Shown: positions 1 to 61,200, counted from the first letter of the stretch. The stretch is DNA of 64,000 nucleotides from Gadus chalcogrammus (GCF_026213295.1 NC_079426.1:12888264-12952263); one strand, 5' to 3'. The notes: generated by a model not told the origin, from the sequence alone. Numbers and translations are program-made.

Positions 1-682
1 CAAGGGGTGGGGGGGGTTAACCAAGCCAGGGTTGTAATGTGGACACTATTATCCAAAGCACCCAACGATGAACTCAGATTATGACGGCATGATGAGGCAC
101 ATAGGGGATTACGGCATCTTGCGCAAGGATGCCTACAGGTAGACTGCAGGAATGAACCCTAGAACCGTTGGACTGGGGGTCAAACACCTTAACCACAACA
201 CTATCCATTCCCCTGCAGCCTCAATAGTATATATCTGGAAGCCAGGGAACCCCCTATCCCCACGAGGCTCGGAGCCAACTAGTAGATCAATATGTCAGTG
301 GATGAGGCGCCTGAGCTGCTGGAGTCACGTAGTATTGACTCTCCAATCGCCACTCCTTTCCTCTCTAAATTGCGGATTAAAAGACGCTGGCATCCACAGT
401 GAGGATGAAGCCGTTCAGACTCCACTGAGCGCCAGGCAGTAGATTAGGATCGTCACTAAGCGAAAATTAAGCTACTTAGCAATAACTTAACGTAGGGGTC
501 TTAAGAGATGTGTGTGAGCGGGATTTCCGTGTTGAGATATTTAATTTTTAAGGTCTTGAGTACTTGGTTTTATCCCCCAGCCGGCCGGATACACCTCCCC
601 CAGCTGCTCTTCAACAGGCTGCATCTGCGTCGTCAATGTGAGCTTCTAACCAGTAGGTAGAGAGAGCCATAGTGCGACTCAC
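1..682. other. gbf1 intron (incomplete), SINE remnant
   Basis: No coding sequence is recognised. Bases about 140-215 resemble an old tRNA-derived SINE read on the minus strand (decayed B-box-like ggaatgaacc followed by gtcaaacaccttaacca). The rest is unique sequence. Confidence 0.5.
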
Positions 683-47482
<46,800 letters not shown>

Positions 47483-48245
47483 CTGCAGAGACAGACAGAG
47501 AGAGAGACCAGAGAGAAATAATAAGAGAGAGAAAAAATAAGAATAACAAAAAGAGGGGGAGAGAGAAAGACGAGAGGACGCTTAAACACATGGAGGGACT
47601 ATCGATTTGACAATTGGATTGAAAAAAATGTACCCTTCATTTGTATAGCAGTTTTCTACAATAAAAGCCAACACATCTTTACTTAACGACCATGACAGAT
47701 GGCAACAGAAAGTCAACGTACATTTTTTGGGTTCATTTAGATCAGTGTTTGTAAATATACAACAGCAATGGGAAACTTCAATATTGTAACGAACATCTTC
47801 GGTCAACAAACATCTTTAGATTCAAGTACAAAATTGCCGGCTCTGAAATGAAAAGAAAAACTCATGTGGCTTTCATAAGAAGCTTTTTCAAATAACAATA
47901 CATGGTGTGCACTCGCCTCCACACACACCAAAAAAATTAAACATCACTTTCAAATATCCTTAATGCCCTAGTGATCCCCTCCACTTATTGTGGTGGAGGA
48001 TTCTGCTTAAATCGCCCTCATCTCACGGCGCAATCCTCTGCAGGACCTTAGCCCTGAAAATGTGTTTGGCACACAAACAAGGCCTGACAGAGGCGGTGGA
48101 CAGAGTTTAATATACTCTCCCTCCCTGCTCTATAAAGGTCTGTGTAAACAGCCCCTGGTGCCCTCTGGGAGCAGATCAGGGGGGAATTAGCCACGCTAGA
48201 GGTTGTAACCCCCTCTCTCTCTATCGGCTGCTGGAGTGAACAGGA

Positions 48246-48276
48246 GATGGGGGGGGGGGGGGGGGGGGGGGGGGAG
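48246..48276. repeat. poly-G run
   Basis: About 28 consecutive G, with flanking gagatggg repeats. Confidence 0.95.
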
Positions 48277-48379
48277 ATGGGTGTGTGTGGAGGTTGTAGG
48301 AGTTGGATAAAATATATAAATAAAAGTGAGGACTAGGAGCATGTGATGAGATGGCTAAAGAAGGCCCACTGAGGCAGTG

Positions 48380-48411
48380 ATTCTTCGTATTTATTTCTAA
48401 ATACGAAGAAT
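48380..48411. repeat. perfect 14-bp inverted repeat with 4-nt loop
   Basis: Arms 48380-48393 and 48398-48411 are exact reverse complements around tttc. Confidence 0.95.
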
Positions 48412-48612
48412 AGGTGATCATGTTTCAAGATTATGGTCCACAGTGAATGGTAGTGGCCGCTTTTATCACGTACAACCATTTCTGATTCATTTAGAAGAGG
48501 CATGGAACACTTTGAGCATAAGCATTAGAAACAGAATGTGTCTCAACTTGATTGAAGTACTTGAATAAAGACTGCCCTACAAAAGATTCCCATGCATTAA
48601 AATACAAACAAT

Positions 48613-48720
48613 ACTGTGTAGCTCAACTGGTAGAGCATGGCCGTAACCCAGGGTAAGGAGGACAGGATCTCAATGGGCTCACCCTTGCCATGAATGTATG
48701 CACACGATCGTACACTATCA
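48613..48720 (+). mobile_element. tRNA-derived SINE, partial
   Basis: The A-box region tgtagctcaactggtagagc at 48616-48635 is followed by a decayed B-box region and tgaatgtatgcac, as in HpaI-type fish SINEs. Confidence 0.65.
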
Positions 48721-51700
48721 TTCTCAAAAAGTACTTTAAATTACAATTGCTTCGTCTCACTTCGGTCTCGTGCCCTGTGAAATCATCCAGCCAACCAACC
48801 ACCCAATCATCTGTCTCTCTGAATGTTCCTCTCTCACGCTCTTTCCCTTGCACCTTTATTGTCTCCCTCCCCTTCATCGAGAGGATGGAGAGGGAGAGAA
48901 GAAAGGGGGCTAGGGGAGAAGAGAAAAACAAGAACCAGGTAAAAACAACAACAGGCCAAATGACTGGAGTCACGCACACCTCACTGAGCCATTGCAGCGA
49001 GGTAGTGCTGGCCACAGCAATACCACGAGGATTAGGGCTTGCTTGAGAACAGCCCCACTCCAAACTGAGGGAAGAAAGGACTTCAAAAGGCGTCCAAGGA
49101 GAGCGTCCAACCAATTTTAAAAAGTGCACATGTGACCGCCCAGCATTAATGTGTGATACCAGATACCCCTGCGGCTTGTTTGGAAATCAAATATGAAATA
49201 ATTTCGGAAAGATCAGAACTCTCCTTTATCGGGCGCCAGGTCGCGTTTTCAAACCATCTTACGAATGCATATCTTTGGGTTTATGAAAAATCTGTTTTGG
49301 GGATCTGGTACTTTCCATGCATCAGGGAGAAGTCTAAATGCGTTTTAAGTCTTCGGGGTTGCAAGGGAGCGTTTAAATCTAGTGACAATCGCATCCAATA
49401 CGACCTGGGGAGAAATAAACTTGCGTGTGACTCTTTCAAAAGAACCGCCAGTCCCTGATACGACCCTTGAGGAACTCAATGTTCACCACTAGACTCAAAA
49501 ACCATACTATCGAAAAATACATTTAACCATGAATGACACCAAGGGTGCATTGAAGACAGCAGAAGTGATGTTGGTCCAATCATTCGATAAGCTGGCAGAA
49601 AACTTTTTGAGAAGGGGGTCTTAGTGTCCTATTACGTTACAGTGGAGATAAAAACATTTGGGAAGGGGAAGCAGGGAGCTGAAATGAATCTGTCAATAGA
49701 TCATGATGAAGACTTCATCAAAGGTGATCACCCTGTAAGTGCCTTCTCAACAACTCGGATTGGAAAACTCAATTGTGTTTTATTGATCCGGCTGTGAACA
49801 CAGCACTGGACTGGATACGTTTTGCAGTGGCAACCACAGCCTCCAAACCCACCATCAATCTCCAATCCCCTAAAATACAGGCTCTGCACTTCAGCTCAAT
49901 CTTCTGAAATATAATAGTAATGACGATGATGGACACAGCCGTAGTGCAGCAATCAAACGATAACCATGTTGACCCTTGGTTGTCATTGATCATATATTTT
50001 TCTATAAAAAGTGGGATCAGAGCCACGAGCCTCGTCACAATGTTATGTCAGGGCTGGGTTGGTGGGGTGCAATGCAAACAATTAAGAGGGCACCAGTCGT
50101 AATTGGTCGAAGACCAGTTTGAAAAATGGGGCCCAGCAGGATTCACCAAAGGTCTAATCCTATGTACCTTTAGCACTCTGCGGCCCCCATGCAACTGCTG
50201 TACACTTCGGAGCGCGAAGCTAGCCATGTGTGGCTTACCTCTCACCAACTAACCCCCGCCGAGGGAGGGCAGGAGGGGAGGGGGGTGGGGGGAATGGACC
50301 TTTGCCTCCCTGGAGAACCAGCCAGGATGAGGAGTGATGCACTGACAACGTGAAGCTCTAACACATGCACATCCATTGGCAGTGGACCGGAAAGGACTTA
50401 AAACATGGGGAGCTGCAGGGCGAGCTCCCATTCTGTATATCAACTGTAATGGAGACCAATAACAAGCAGAAACACAAGATACAGTACAGAGAACAGAAAA
50501 CACCATTTACACTTGATCCAACCCATTACTTTTTAGGAAATATGAAATGATCCCAATTGTTACATTCACTCCCACCAGAATTCCATGTGAAATCTTTCAA
50601 ATCGACTAAATGAGGCCCGAGTATAATACAGCTATGACTGTGAAGGAATGGTAGAGTAGAGCAAGTGAAAGGTCGAAGAGCCAAAGGCAGCGGATATACA
50701 ATATAAAAAAACTGGAGGATTACAACACCGGTGTTGGCATCGCGTCTAACAAACCTTCTTGTCTTCACACACCATGCAAAATCGGGCTTGTTGAATAGCA
50801 TCCAATAGGATAAACAAATGGCAACTTTAGTGGAGTAGAACTTGCGACAGATTGCATTCCAGCTTAATTGTGAACCTTTAATTCCATTCTAAAGAGAATA
50901 AAGACAAAAAAGGATAACTTAATTTAACTTAAATATGTGTGTGAAAGACAGAACACCCAAGAGCGAGAGACACGGACAGACAGAGTAAGAGATGTTGTCC
51001 GGTGTAAAGTTTGGGAAGGGGAAGAGGGCCTGGGGCTATTCAGAGCACCACATGATGACCACTAGAAACACAATCGGTGGTCGACTGCGGGCCCTGGGGC
51101 CGATGGGCCTTTGTGATTGCTTAATTATATCACAAAGGGCTGAAGGACTAAATTTGTCTGCCTGCCGTGTCACATATTTAAAGTTATACAAGCCACTGGT
51201 GCAATATTTTTTAGGTAATGGACAGCGTTGTCCATTTACACATTCCCATACTGACAATTCATGTCAATTTCAAAATGATTGAATGATTTGAAAACCATTT
51301 ATCAACATCAATTTATTCAGGCAAAAACTGTGATTGCTGCTTGTGGGCATGACCCATGGCGTAAAATGTCCACTATCATATGATGTTCTCTGAAAACAAA
51401 TATGATTGTTTTTTGGGAATCACGTAATCTAAGCTATATTGATGCGTGAACAAGTACATGTGCAGGAAACAGTATATTTGGCAATTGCTATTGGAAATAA
51501 TAGACTGTGTTTAAGCTGCTACCACGCATGCCCGGGAGTGTACTGTGAATCATTGTAAACTGGTTATACAGCGAATAACTTAAATTCACCCACATGTGAA
51601 ACAACCCAAGTAGAAGATATAGTAATAATAATTGTCTCCTAATTATGCTCCCGCTGGCGACAGTCACTCTGTCACCAACTAAATCTTTAATAGAAGCAGG

Positions 51701-52348
51701 AAAAGATCGCCCCGTTTGACTTTATCTTGAGATGACTTCTTCCAAATACAAATAAGGGGAATGGGGGGGACCAAACACTGATGGTTATTGATCCGGGGCA
51801 GAAGGGGGGAGGGATGCTTGGTTATCAACATCCCAGGTCCTGGATTGCAGTGGAAGAAAAGGAGAGAGACGTTGTTTTAACAAGTACACCCAGGCCAAAT
51901 TAATTCCACAGAGGCCCAAAGGGAAGGTTCCCATCCGTACGTCTTGTCCGAGGTGGTCAGACACGACATCTTTTACCGTGTCCAACATGTTTTTTTTATT
52001 TATGTCAAATTCAGTACCCCCCCCCCCCCCCCCACACGCAAATTAATTTATCCCTTTTCCCCCAATTCACCCCACTCCTTCCATCACTCTGGAAGGAAAT
52101 TGGCACTTGTCGAAGGAGCCAATTAGGACGTAGCAATGCTATGGAGCTCCATATGGGGGTGGGCTTTCTGGCCACAGTGGTATTTTATAGATGCCTTGTA
52201 CAATGCTCCTGAACGACCAAAACAGGCAATTTGAAAAGCCCCCGGAGAAATTAAAAGTTTTCCGATAGCTTGAAAGGGATGGCTGGCTGGCGGTAAGGGC
52301 GACTACAGGGGAGCATCTCTGAGAGGCTGGGTGGAATATAGTTTGCAT

Positions 52349-52482
<134 letters not shown>

Positions 52483-54143
52483 CTTTTATACTGTTCAGGG
52501 AACAAGAGAAACTAGTGTGCAGGAACGCAACATGGGACCAAGAATGATTGACAGGCTCGTGGGGACCCTTGAGAGTCCCTACGTTTCCCTGAGATCGCAT
52601 GAGAAAGAGTTTCTATTGTCTTGTTAAAGTGTCAATTTTGCGAATTTCAGTTTTGTTCTTTGGCGACACCTTTGGCGATACGTTTTCATTGCAGATGTTT
52701 GGGACCGCACTTCTCAGACACCCGAACAGTGTCGCCTGTATAACATCAGTCAGTTGGCTTAATGGCAAGAGACTGGAAAATAAACAGTACTCCTCTTCAG
52801 ACAAATGATTTGAAGTGAGTTGAAGAGACTGTTGCATTAGCTCCTCCTACTATGAAACACTGCCAGGTGATGGAAAACGCAACACTAGCTGTGGACCACT
52901 TGTGATTTTCCCGGGATGTTTGACCCCGCGACCCAGTTCGTAACTTTCATAATACTGAAAATGTCAGGGGTTTAATATTTGGACCGCAGTCTGCATCACC
53001 ATTGTGTTACCTCAGTTGGCATTACATATTTTCATCAATGAATATGGACATTTTTATCTTTTTCATGTTTTATGATTTTGTTATTCACATAAAGATATTA
53101 TAGTGGTGTTGCTTAAAATCAATCCAATGACACATCATGCGCATCTGTTTCCGTTTCTGTAGTATTGTCTCTTGGCAATACTTCTGCTAGATGTGGACCC
53201 CACCCCCACACACCCCCACCCCCACACACACACACACGTTTGGTTGACCATGAATATATGGTGCCTTTAGATTAAAGATAACATGGACTGTGGACACACA
53301 GCCACCTCCAAACCAGCTCCAGGCCTCAGGACAGTGTTCAAACTGCCCTTTGTCTTCCATATTGATCATTAACACAAACTAAGGGCATGTCCCCCGGGGG
53401 ACCAGTGTGTGAGTGTGATGAGAGAGAATTTGGAAATACATCGTATTACAGTTAAAACAAAAGGTCTTAGGTTATGAGCTATAAAGTACAACCCCTGGGA
53501 ACGTAAATGAAAACGAATGGGCCTAGCATTCACATGTGTCTAATAGGCTAGCTATTCAGTGTAATCCTTAAAAAAACGTAAACTATAATCCGGTCAAAGC
53601 AAAGCAGGTGCATTCGAAAAAGCATGACTTTATTAGCACATATTTCCAGTGTCGGGGGCATTGGCGGGGGGGGGGAATATATGTGCTATATGTTGCACCT
53701 GTTATCCTGTACATAAAATGTGTTCTCTGTGCCGCATACTTTTCACACACAGACCATGAAATCTGGACGGCGGTGTGGCAAAGAAGGGGGGTTAATGTTT
53801 TCCCCAGGCCCCCCCATCGCCGTGGTGATGGATGGACATGCTTCACGCTCGATCTTCGTCTGAACAACCGGATGTCATTTCGTGCAGGAAAGAAAATAAA
53901 ACTGCCGAGCTAGCAAACAGGAAGAAAATATCTCCTTCACTTCAAAGTGTGTGGAAAGTAAACCAACACTTACAACGCGTATTTCGAGAGTGCGTATTTC
54001 AGTGTCAATGTGTATTGTGAGGATAAGCAATAGTCACCTTGTTTATTATTGAAATAAAAAAGGTGCCTCATGCACCAAAATAAATGATAAAACACTGAAT
54101 GGCTATTTATTGTAGATATTTCTTCCAATTCAGTTCTGAGGTA

Positions 54144-54148
<5 letters not shown>

Positions 54149-54184
<36 letters not shown>

Positions 54185-54225
54185 GTAGTAGTAGTATTAT
54201 TATTATTAGTATTATTATTATTAGG
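54149..54225. repeat. (TTA)n microsatellite
   Basis: About 25 units of tta, with a tag run in the middle. Confidence 0.95.
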
Positions 54226-54689
54226 CAGGAAGACATCATTATATTCTAGTAAAAACATGATTGCAATTTTTAGTTACGGGTTGAACAGCTCTTAATTTGA
54301 CAAATTTCCTTGAAGTCTAAACATAAGAGGTCGATGTACATTTCCGTCAGAGTTGGCAGGCTCTTATTTTGACAGAAACACCTCGGCGGTAAACAGCGGC
54401 CCTCTGATCCAATCAGCCACATTTCATTTATAATGCTCAACCATTTGCTCCCAACTGTCAATCGTTCTGCGGTTGCCCTTCAGACGAGGTGCCATCAAAT
54501 TATCGCCTCTATTTCCAGAAAAACAAACACAGGAGCAAGACAAGATATTTCCATTTGTTCCTGTGACCATATAACCTTGCATACATCAGTCGCGTCTTGG
54601 GAAAGATGGTGGGGGATGGTGGGGGATGTGGGGGGTGGGAATGAGTTTGAGAAAGGGTTATTGCTCCGTATTGAATACCGTTAGGGAGA

Positions 54690-55040
54690 GGATGGGTTTC
54701 AGCTCAGTAGTGAGTACAGTTAAAGAGGGGGGGGGGGGTATGGCTCAGTAGTAGGCACAGTTAAAGGGATGAGGGGGTTCAGCTCAGTAGTGGGTACAGT
54801 TAAAGAGGGGGGGGGGGTATGGCTCAGTAGTAGGTACAGTTAAAGGGATGAGGGGGTTCAGCTCAGTAGTGGGTACAGTTAGGAGGAATGGCTAAGTAGT
54901 GGGTACATTTAGGGAGAGGAGGGGGTATGGCTCAGTATTGGGTACAGTTAGGAGGAATGGTTCAGTATTGCATCAGTTAGGGGGTGGAGGAGGAATGGTT
55001 CAGTATTGTATCAGTTATTGGGTGGAGGGGATAACGCAGC
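54690..55040. repeat. minisatellite with G-run spacers
   Basis: Repeated agctcagtagtgggtacag units, separated by ttaaagagggg..., ttaaagggatgaggg or ttaggag spacers; about ten units. A further unit-like fragment (ttaggctcagtattggtag) reappears at 55290, beyond the palindromic element. Confidence 0.9.
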
Positions 55041-55042
55041 TT

Positions 55043-55282
55043 GCCCACTGCATCCGTCCGTCAACGGACGACGGAAGGCCTGTCTGATGGATGGGGGAGT
55101 GGTATTTGCCGACGGAGGCACGATCTGATTGGCTGACGGATCTGTTGCAGCCTGAAAAGTTAAAATTTTCTCAACTTCTGAACGCAAGAGACGGAGCCGA
55201 CGGAACGGACGGACACACAATGCATTTCGGGATCGCCCCATGCAAAGTCAATGAGATCCGTCTACGGACGGATGCAGTGGAC
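55043..55282. mobile_element. 240-bp palindromic miniature element inside the minisatellite
   Basis: The 26-bp terminal repeats begin gcccactgcatccgtccgt on the left and end acggatgcagtggac on the right, with three mismatches. The interior is rich in gacgga words. No ORF. A target duplication was not resolved. Confidence 0.85.
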
Positions 55283-58200
55283 ATGGGGTGTTAGGCTCAG
55301 TATTGGTAGTTAGGGGGTGGAAGGGGTATATCAACAGAGAGCCGCCTCAGGATCCATCAACACACACACACACACAACTATGATTAAGACTGCTATCCTC
55401 AAAACATCATGAAGAGAGAAAGGAGGTGAGAAGGAGGGAGACGGGGACAATTGTCAAAGAGGTTTGTGATGAAGGCGGTGGTAGGGTGGTGGCGTCTGCA
55501 TGCTCACAAGCAGGGACAACTGACGGGGTGGTTGTGGGGGCATGGGGGGGTGGTGTCTGTATGGGCGACAGTCACAGGATAGGGATGGGGCAGGGCAGGG
55601 GACGGTGGCTTCGGTCTGGATGCTCAGAAGCAGGGACAGACAGACAGGGTTGTGGTTTGTGGAGTAGTTGGTGGGGGTCTGGACGTACAGAAGGAGGGAC
55701 GTCAGACAGGGGATGGGGTGGTGGAGGCTGGGGGTCTGGATGCACAGAGCCGGTGCCCTCATTCGTCTCACCTGCTGCGCTCCTTCAGCACTCCACTAAT
55801 GGCATTCTCGGGGGTATGAGGGAATCCTACAACCACGCACCGTAGACTTTCACAACAGGCTCGGGGGGCCCCTGCCTGTTCGTAAAAGACACAATACAAG
55901 GCCGGCACGCAGGCACACTGGCGCTCGCGCCGCAACTGTGGCGTACCTCAAAGTGCTGCTCCAACAGAGAGGATGCCAGGAGACACCAACAGGGTTTATT
56001 TTTATTTGGACTTGAATGCGGTGAGCACACGAGAGCGAGTCAATCAAACAGGAGGAGGAAAATGTGAAGGCAACCGTGGTAGCCGAGCCTCTAGGAAAAC
56101 AAACATGAGATGATTTAGGGACTTATGTAATGGATGGCACTCGCACTGGTGTAAATCTCTCACCTCAAAATGTGTCTGTTATGATTAGGATTCCAATGAG
56201 ATTTAGATTCTTTAGAGGGAAAAAAACTGACGCAACACATTTCATCCTAACACCAACACTTGTTTACCCAAAGCACACAATTGTGACTGAAGGCATCAAT
56301 TGGAAATAAAACAATAGAAAAACCTCGTATTTTTTAAGGGCTGTATTATAATGAATGCAAACACTAATTACAAACATAATACTACTAAAGCACTACTACT
56401 ACTATTACTGAAACAACTAGTAGCATAAGCACACACTACAGCCTGTTAAAAATATAGGCATATAATCAGGAGCTAGGTTCATATAGCTGTGATTTTTTAT
56501 GAGCCAGACACATTATAACCATTATTTATAATCATTAAGCAGATTTTTTTCATCTTAGGCCAATTACAGTGATTTATTTTAAGTACATACCAGGTGGGAA
56601 TTTACTTTCCTCAGAGTTGAGCCTTCAGGCAAATTGTGGAAATCGACAGACCCCATGTCTATTTGGCAGGGTGTCAAGCACCCTTACCACTACAGTATCC
56701 TGACCCCTCTTTAAGTTTTATAGCCCGGGACCATCAAACCAAGAGAGAGTGGCTTGGACAGGAAAGGGCCCATATGCCAAAGCCATGATGTGGTGAATGA
56801 AAACAAAACACCGTGGCCTCACAGCGTGAGCCGGTCAGGGCACGTTGGTGGATGATGAGCCCTGAACCTCTGGCAACGCTCCAGGGGTAAATCCTCCAAG
56901 TAAGACCCCCTGCCGAGTCATCCCAGGGGCAGGCTCATCTTCACCCTCCTCATCTACCTTGACATGACACCCGACGCCAGCTGTTTTGCAGCCCCTGCTG
57001 GGGTTCTAAGCTGCCCGTCTGTGTTGCACTGGCTTTTCCAGACCAAGAGATAATAAATTATAAATCGTGTTTTGAAGAGTCACCAACCTGCATAGAGTAA
57101 CTAATGTGTGAAGAACTGCGCCATCTTTGGTGAAACCGTAGCATTGAATTATAACACAATGGGTCATCTACGTTACACTTTCACAAGCTGATTGTGTATC
57201 GGATGCAAGGGCTTGTATTGATCTTGATGAAACGAGAAGAGATACTTGTCGTTTGACTGAAAAATTACCCCTTGTTTTTGTGCATTTTAAAAGTGTTTTT
57301 GTATCAAGGAACTATAAAAAGTTATGGCGTACACTCTTCATGCCTGATTTGAATTTCAAAAATATAAATTAAATCAATTGTGCTTGTTGCAGTCATAATT
57401 GTTTATATTATAGTCATGACTATTAATTAAATTGCACATGTTGATCCAATCAGATATAAGCAATCCACTTTAATAGGCATGGCCAATGTAATCCCCAAGT
57501 CAGGGATGGAAAGGCGTGAGTGGAAAGGCCTTTTCTCCTCCACTTCATCCCTGCCTGGGAGCAGTGCAAGCACCTCATTTGAATGTAACCATTCAGCAGG
57601 CAAGCCCATCAGTATTAATAGGCCGATACCACTGTATTTAGACGTGATGCTCCCTTTATTCCCACCCTGCATTGACAGCAAATCCTCTGTGTGTGTTTAA
57701 TAAATCACAGCGGTTAGGTGCGCGGGCTTAGTCTCAAGTCACCCTAATGACTATATTATGAGCCCCAGCATTAGGAAGGATTAATACTAATCTGGGCTGT
57801 TTCAGTTTACCCTGGGCTGTAGGGCCAGGAGGGTCGACAGGACAACAGATCAGCGTGTGCCCTCTGCACAGAAACATCCATCCACCCACAGCTCCCAAAC
57901 AGCTCAGGAGAACATTAATGAGCTGGTTTTACATGGAGGTTATCTGCTCAGGGAGAAGTGGGGAAAATAAAAAGAGAGGCCCATCTCGATGGCTTTCTCC
58001 CCCACCACCACCACCACCACCAGCGATCTCTGGGGGTATCTCTGGTTACTTTGCAAGCTTTAGTCTGGGAAGCACACTCGGAGAATAACCCCTAGTGGTC
58101 CCCTCACAAGCCCTGTACAGCTGGGATAAACACCCAAACAAATAGTTGTTGGGACTAGATATACAGAGCTGAAAGCCTGCCTGTTCCATCTGGAGGGCTG

Positions 58201-61200
58201 GTGGGTTGAGCCAGCACAAGCCCCGGCTGCTCCAGCCCGAGGTTGACTACAGTCTACAAGCAACACTTTCTATAGACAGTGGAGAATATAGAGAGAAATG
58301 TGCATTGAATAAAGCGGAAAATGGTTCTGCAAGAGAATGACTGGAGCTAACTTTTACTGTAAAGAATGTAGATGAGTGCAAGAGTAAGTCAGGATTTGCA
58401 ACTGTAAAAAGATGCCTGTTTAAGCAACTGAGAATATTGCCAATGTTTGTACCCTTCTAATATTAATAATAAAAAATAATCTGTATCAAAGAGTTAATGA
58501 TGATATAAAATATAACGTAGATCAATTAGAGGACAAAATGTACCGTATGAGCACTCAGTATACATATTGCACGTGGCCCTATCCATAGCTCCACTGGCGA
58601 GATACATTTGTAACACTGATGCCACACAGGATCCATGGATGTGTGCGTGTCGGGAGCGGAGGGGGGGGGGGCATTAAAGCCTATCAGGTTTACCCCCACT
58701 GGGGCTCTAAAATACCCCAAGCTGAGTGGCCAGAGATGCCCCTGGCCGGCTTAGCAGACCAAGGCGACAACTGTCATAAATGACTCCCCTGTGGACTGGC
58801 GTGTCTGCCATACTATAACAAGCTGCAGGGGTAAAGGCATGGCACATCATGATGGAGTACCAGGGAGGGCAGCAGGCCAAACGCCTGACGCCCTCCCGCA
58901 GTGGACATCTCGCCACAGCACACGACTGTTCACTCAGGTTTTAGTTTGGGTTTCTTTTCCTAAACGGATGTGTCAACAGAACAACAGGATGTGATGTGTC
59001 AATAGCGAAGCTTCTCGTATTTTGTGACCCCTGCCAACCCCGGACCCCGGGCTTCTGGGAGACCCGGGGATCCTTCCTTCGGCACGTCAACCAGAGACGG
59101 ACGCAGAGTGGCTGGAGAAGGCCTGGAGAGACCACCTCCTCCAGACCACTTCACTGTGGTTCACATGGCAGCTCGTTTCCAGTGATGTATAAAGTGCACT
59201 TCCCTGGGGCTTGCTGTTTGTCATAAAACATCTCTCAGCACATCATTTAACCAAACTGGAGAGGCAGAGTGTGGGGGGGGGTGGAGGGGAGGCAATGGAA
59301 CCCAAAAAAAAAAAAAAAGAGAATACAAACATAATTTACAAAAGTGGCGTTGGAGTCTAATAGTGGGGCTGGTTGCCAGAAGTGCAGTAACTCTAAACCG
59401 TGGCGTGGTAAGTGGCTTCTCAGAGAATACTGTTGGGTAATGTCAGACAGCTGAGCAAATGGGAATGGGTCCAGGGAGTGCATTATCCTTATGAATTCAT
59501 GACAAAATTCTTCCAACGGACACGGAGGTGTTTGTAAACACTTCGCTGTGCTTTCGCTCAAGAAACTGTGGAAGAGCAAAAAAAGGAAATTCTACGTTGT
59601 GTGTGGAGAGCTACTTGAGTTTTGAAGATTTATTATGTGCACTCCTCTCTTGTCGTATTTACCTCACGCCACTGGCGCTGAGGTCATCCGGCGAGCTGCT
59701 GGGTTTATTGTATGCTTGAGTGTTGCTCCTCAACCTCCTAATTTGGGGTCATTTTATGAGGATTTGAGAGTTTTCAGCAGTGTTCATTTCCTTTTACTGT
59801 GTTCAGGGCCGTTCCGAAAAAAGTTTGATAGGAAAAATTGAGATTGGCCACCGAGAAAGTATTGTATTTCAAATATATTTGGCATTGCTGGGAGATTATA
59901 TCCAGTTTACAACTGAATTCTTGGTTGTGACAACTGTGCTTATGCTGCAGGCTTCGTGGTTATTAGCCCAGAACCACAAGTGGTGGGCCTCATGCACTAC
60001 GCCACTTTAAAGCCATTGGAAACAGAGTGAAAGGGTGCCAACACCAAGGCTGAAAACCGACAGCGTATCGGGTTAAAAGCATTAGCAACCACATCGGCTA
60101 CTTATTTGCATTTAGAATTTTTCCTCCTGATTTCAACATGGTTTTAAAACATCTAAACCCTCTTTGTTTGTTGTTGTTTGCCCTCTTAAAACATCACAGA
60201 GGGGGGAAAAAAACCTTTCCCGTTTACCAGGTTTTTTTCTGCAGCGCCATGCGTCTCCATCGCACCCAGCTCGTTCTGCACACGCAAGGCTGCGTCCATC
60301 CACTCCCACTGGCATCACGGCCATGGAATGCTGAACTCCACATTTTTCCATTCAGCAAGGAAAAGCAAGCCTTTCAAAGCCAATCAGCTAGAAATGTTGC
60401 TTTGTTTTTATTTTCGACTGAACTTCCTGGAACCTATTATGTGGCTGTCAGGGATGTATATTTAGCTATGGTAACACGGGGCCTCTTCGTCCCCTTGCGC
60501 CACTGGTCATGTCACCTCGGATAAACAGAAAAAGTATTGGTTATCCCTTTTGTCACCTTAAAAGAAGGCTGCCGTGGGTATTGTGTGTGTGTGTGTCTGT
60601 GTGTTTAAGAGAGAGAGAGGCATGGCCCGGGTGAGAGACAATAAAGGATGGGATGGCTGTGGACATCACACCAGGGAGGTGGCTCATGCTAGTTTACCGG
60701 GTGGTTTGCCAAACATTACCTTTACACACAGGATGGGATGCATTTGGGTATGCAAATAGTGAGCATTTATCGTTGTCGTTAATTGCAAGTGAGAGCACAC
60801 AAACACACACTAAGTCATACAGATCTGTGTTAATCAGGAATGTAAACACTTTCACAATGAAAATAAAACTAAAAACATGTCGGACTGACATGACCGTGAC
60901 CATTCATCAAACGTCGACTCACTTTCTGAGCAGTAGTTTCTCGATTGGTCGAGGTAATCCACTAATTGCAAAGAGCTCTAGACAGCATACAGAACCATTT
61001 GTTGAGCTGAAAACCCTTTGGTATGAAGGGACACGGAACGGACATGCCCCTTTAGTCTGTTGATCTTCTACTGGATGACGCGATTAGCATTTGAAACTTT
61101 GATGTCACTCGAGAAGAGCTCTTGTTTAATCAATCCCATAATGGTCCTAACAAGTCTGCTGAGAGAGGAGTGAATCTTGGTGGATTATTCTCGATGCCAC

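Noticed and set aside
1..682. A further 3' gbf1 exon left of 683
   Set aside because: No segment on the minus strand resembles the conserved peptide that should follow (SEAIPESLKNMLLVMD), and the intron shows SINE-like sequence instead.
55426..55845. 139-codon Gly-rich open frame
   Set aside because: It is driven by G-rich loosely repeated sequence (cagggacagac-type units). There is no codon bias and no recognised domain.
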